Origin: Coriobacteriales bacterium
GTDB taxonomy: Bacteria > Actinomycetota > Coriobacteriia > Coriobacteriales > UBA8131
Length of the DNA stretch: 6,214 bases
Direction: 5' to 3'
NCBI GenBank assembly: GCA_031272005.1
Contig: JAISUQ010000107.1
Coordinates: 1-6,214, forward strand
A program made the translations under genes and the position numbers. The notes under the pieces are model-generated. The model had not been told where the DNA came from, did no database searches, and saw only the letters and a program-made list of their open reading frames with translations. Positions 5,303 to 6,214 of this stretch are shown here, piece after piece (the first letter of the stretch is position 1; every line of letters starts with the position of its first letter).

Positions 5303-6214
5303 TCAGGTGATGTTGGGCAGGATGCGGCGGCGATAGTAGAGCACGGCACAGCCGTCCAGCAGCAGAATCAGGCTGATCATGGCCAGCGACAGGGTGTTGT
5401 CACCGGTCTTGGCCAACGAGCTGCTGGAGGTGGTGCTGGTCTTGTTGGTATTGGTGTTGGAGCTGTCATCGGTGCTGGCCAACTGGACCTGGAAGGTGCC
5501 GGTCGTCAGAGGTATGAATTCGGTGTACTCCGGATCATATGGGATCACAGCTGGCTGCCAGGCGTTGCCGATGGCATAGGTATAACTGCCGACAGTGGCG
5601 CCTTTGGGTGGCGTCAGGCGCATCCTGAACTCGGTAGACAATGGTTGAAGGCTGCTGGTCTCGGAATAGGCCTCCCAACTGGAATCCCGGAAGAATTCCA
5701 GCTTCCAATCAGTATCGACGATGTATTTGCCGTTGATCAACATGATGGTGTTGGTCTGGTCGAAGCCATCAACCGGTACCGAAAACGTGAACTCAAAGGC
5801 CTTCTCCGCCGTCAGCTTGGCACTTTTCAGAGTCGACGTGCCGACGATGGACTGCGTGGGGATGGAAACCGTGGCCTCGGCGCCCTGCCAGAACCCTTCC
5901 TGCGCATCATCCTCATGCGTCCCCTGATCCTCGCTGAAGCTGAACTGGATTGTCTTATCATGGAAGATGATCGGCACGGTCAGCTCAATGGTGATGACAG
6001 CGTCGGTCAGCGGCGCCGTTGAGAATTCGTGGGTGCCCATGGCAGGCATGTCTGCCGGCGGGTCTACCAGCTGGACAGATTTGACTTGAATGCCCCAGGT
6101 GTCAAAAAGCTGGTAGGCACCAAGCCGAGGTTCGAGCACCAAGGTTTCGCCATACAGTTTTTCAGACAGTCCATAATACATCAGTGATTCCTGGTAATGC
6201 ATCATGGTGTCCCA
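5303..6214 (-). CDS. Cell-wall-anchored surface protein, C-terminal part (LAKTG)
   Basis: The frame is open to the right edge (Trp-Asp-Thr precede the first Met at 6205, which has no ribosome site), so the N-terminus and any signal peptide lie outside. The visible 303 residues are beta-rich, extracellular-looking sequence without a domain I can name with confidence. A Ser/Thr/Asn-rich linker follows (STDDSSNTNTNKTSTTSSSS). It ends in a complete sorting signal: LAKTG (5416-5402), a hydrophobic segment (NTLSLAMISLILLLDGCAVL) and a basic tail YYRRR. Sortase would cut between Thr and Gly and link the protein to peptidoglycan. LAXTG is the motif class described for class E sortases in actinobacteria. 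The Asp-Gly-Cys inside the hydrophobic segment is unusual. Parts resemble immunoglobulin-like or pilin-type modules only loosely, so ligand and role are unknown. Confidence 0.85.
   Translation of the reverse strand, partial: WDTMMHYQESLMYYGLSEKLYGETLVLEPRLGAYQLFDTWGIQVKSVQLVDPPADMPAMGTHEFSTAPLTDAVITIELTVPIIFHDKTIQFSFSEDQGTHEDDAQEGFWQGAEATVSIPTQSIVGTSTLKSAKLTAEKAFEFTFSVPVDGFDQTNTIMLINGKYIVDTDWKLEFFRDSSWEAYSETSSLQPLSTEFRMRLTPPKGATVGSYTYAIGNAWQPAVIPYDPEYTEFIPLTTGTFQVQLASTDDSSNTNTNKTSTTSSSSLAKTGDNTLSLAMISLILLLDGCAVLYYRRRILPNIT

Overview
The window looks like chromosomal housekeeping DNA from a GC-rich Gram-positive bacterium. Every gene reads on the minus strand, from right to left. Three things point to the lineage: a Veg-family gene beside rsmA (a Gram-positive arrangement), a short SRP RNA next to dnaX (as in Bacillus and actinobacteria), and a surface protein ending in a LAKTG sorting signal, the LAXTG type used by class E sortases of actinobacteria. 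A member of the Coriobacteriia would fit all three, but that placement is inference and no marker here proves it.

Layout in transcription order, from the right edge. Positions 6214-5303 hold the C-terminal part of a cell-wall-anchored surface protein whose N-terminus lies outside. A 126-bp gap follows with a 19-bp GC-rich direct repeat and a likely extended -10 promoter. Positions 5176-3965 encode a flavodoxin-fold protein with a four-cysteine Fe-S-type motif and a long acidic tail that contains a 9-bp minisatellite. Its stop overlaps the start of rsmA (3968-3075), the 16S rRNA dimethyladenosine methyltransferase. After a promoter-like gap comes veg (2951-2664). Next is the 4.5S-type SRP RNA gene ffs (about 2580-2500), then a 129-bp imperfect inverted repeat (2369-2497), dedA (2304-1654, TTG start), and dnaX (1657 to beyond position 1). 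The dnaX start overlaps the dedA stop.

Likely expression units are the surface protein gene alone; the flavoprotein gene with rsmA; veg from its own promoter; and ffs followed by dedA-dnaX. The last unit joins protein-export RNA, a DedA membrane protein and the replication clamp loader. I see no convincing rho-independent terminator in the window.

The least explained element is the inverted repeat between ffs and dedA. Its two 62-63-nt arms pair along their whole length. Six of their 14 mismatched positions become G-U wobbles in a plus-strand transcript and none do in a minus-strand transcript. This suggests a structured RNA on the strand opposite to all the genes, although a degenerate mobile hairpin or an RNase III processing stem remains possible. 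A second item of interest is a possible programmed -1 frameshift site in dnaX, at nearly the same codon as the E. coli gamma/tau site.
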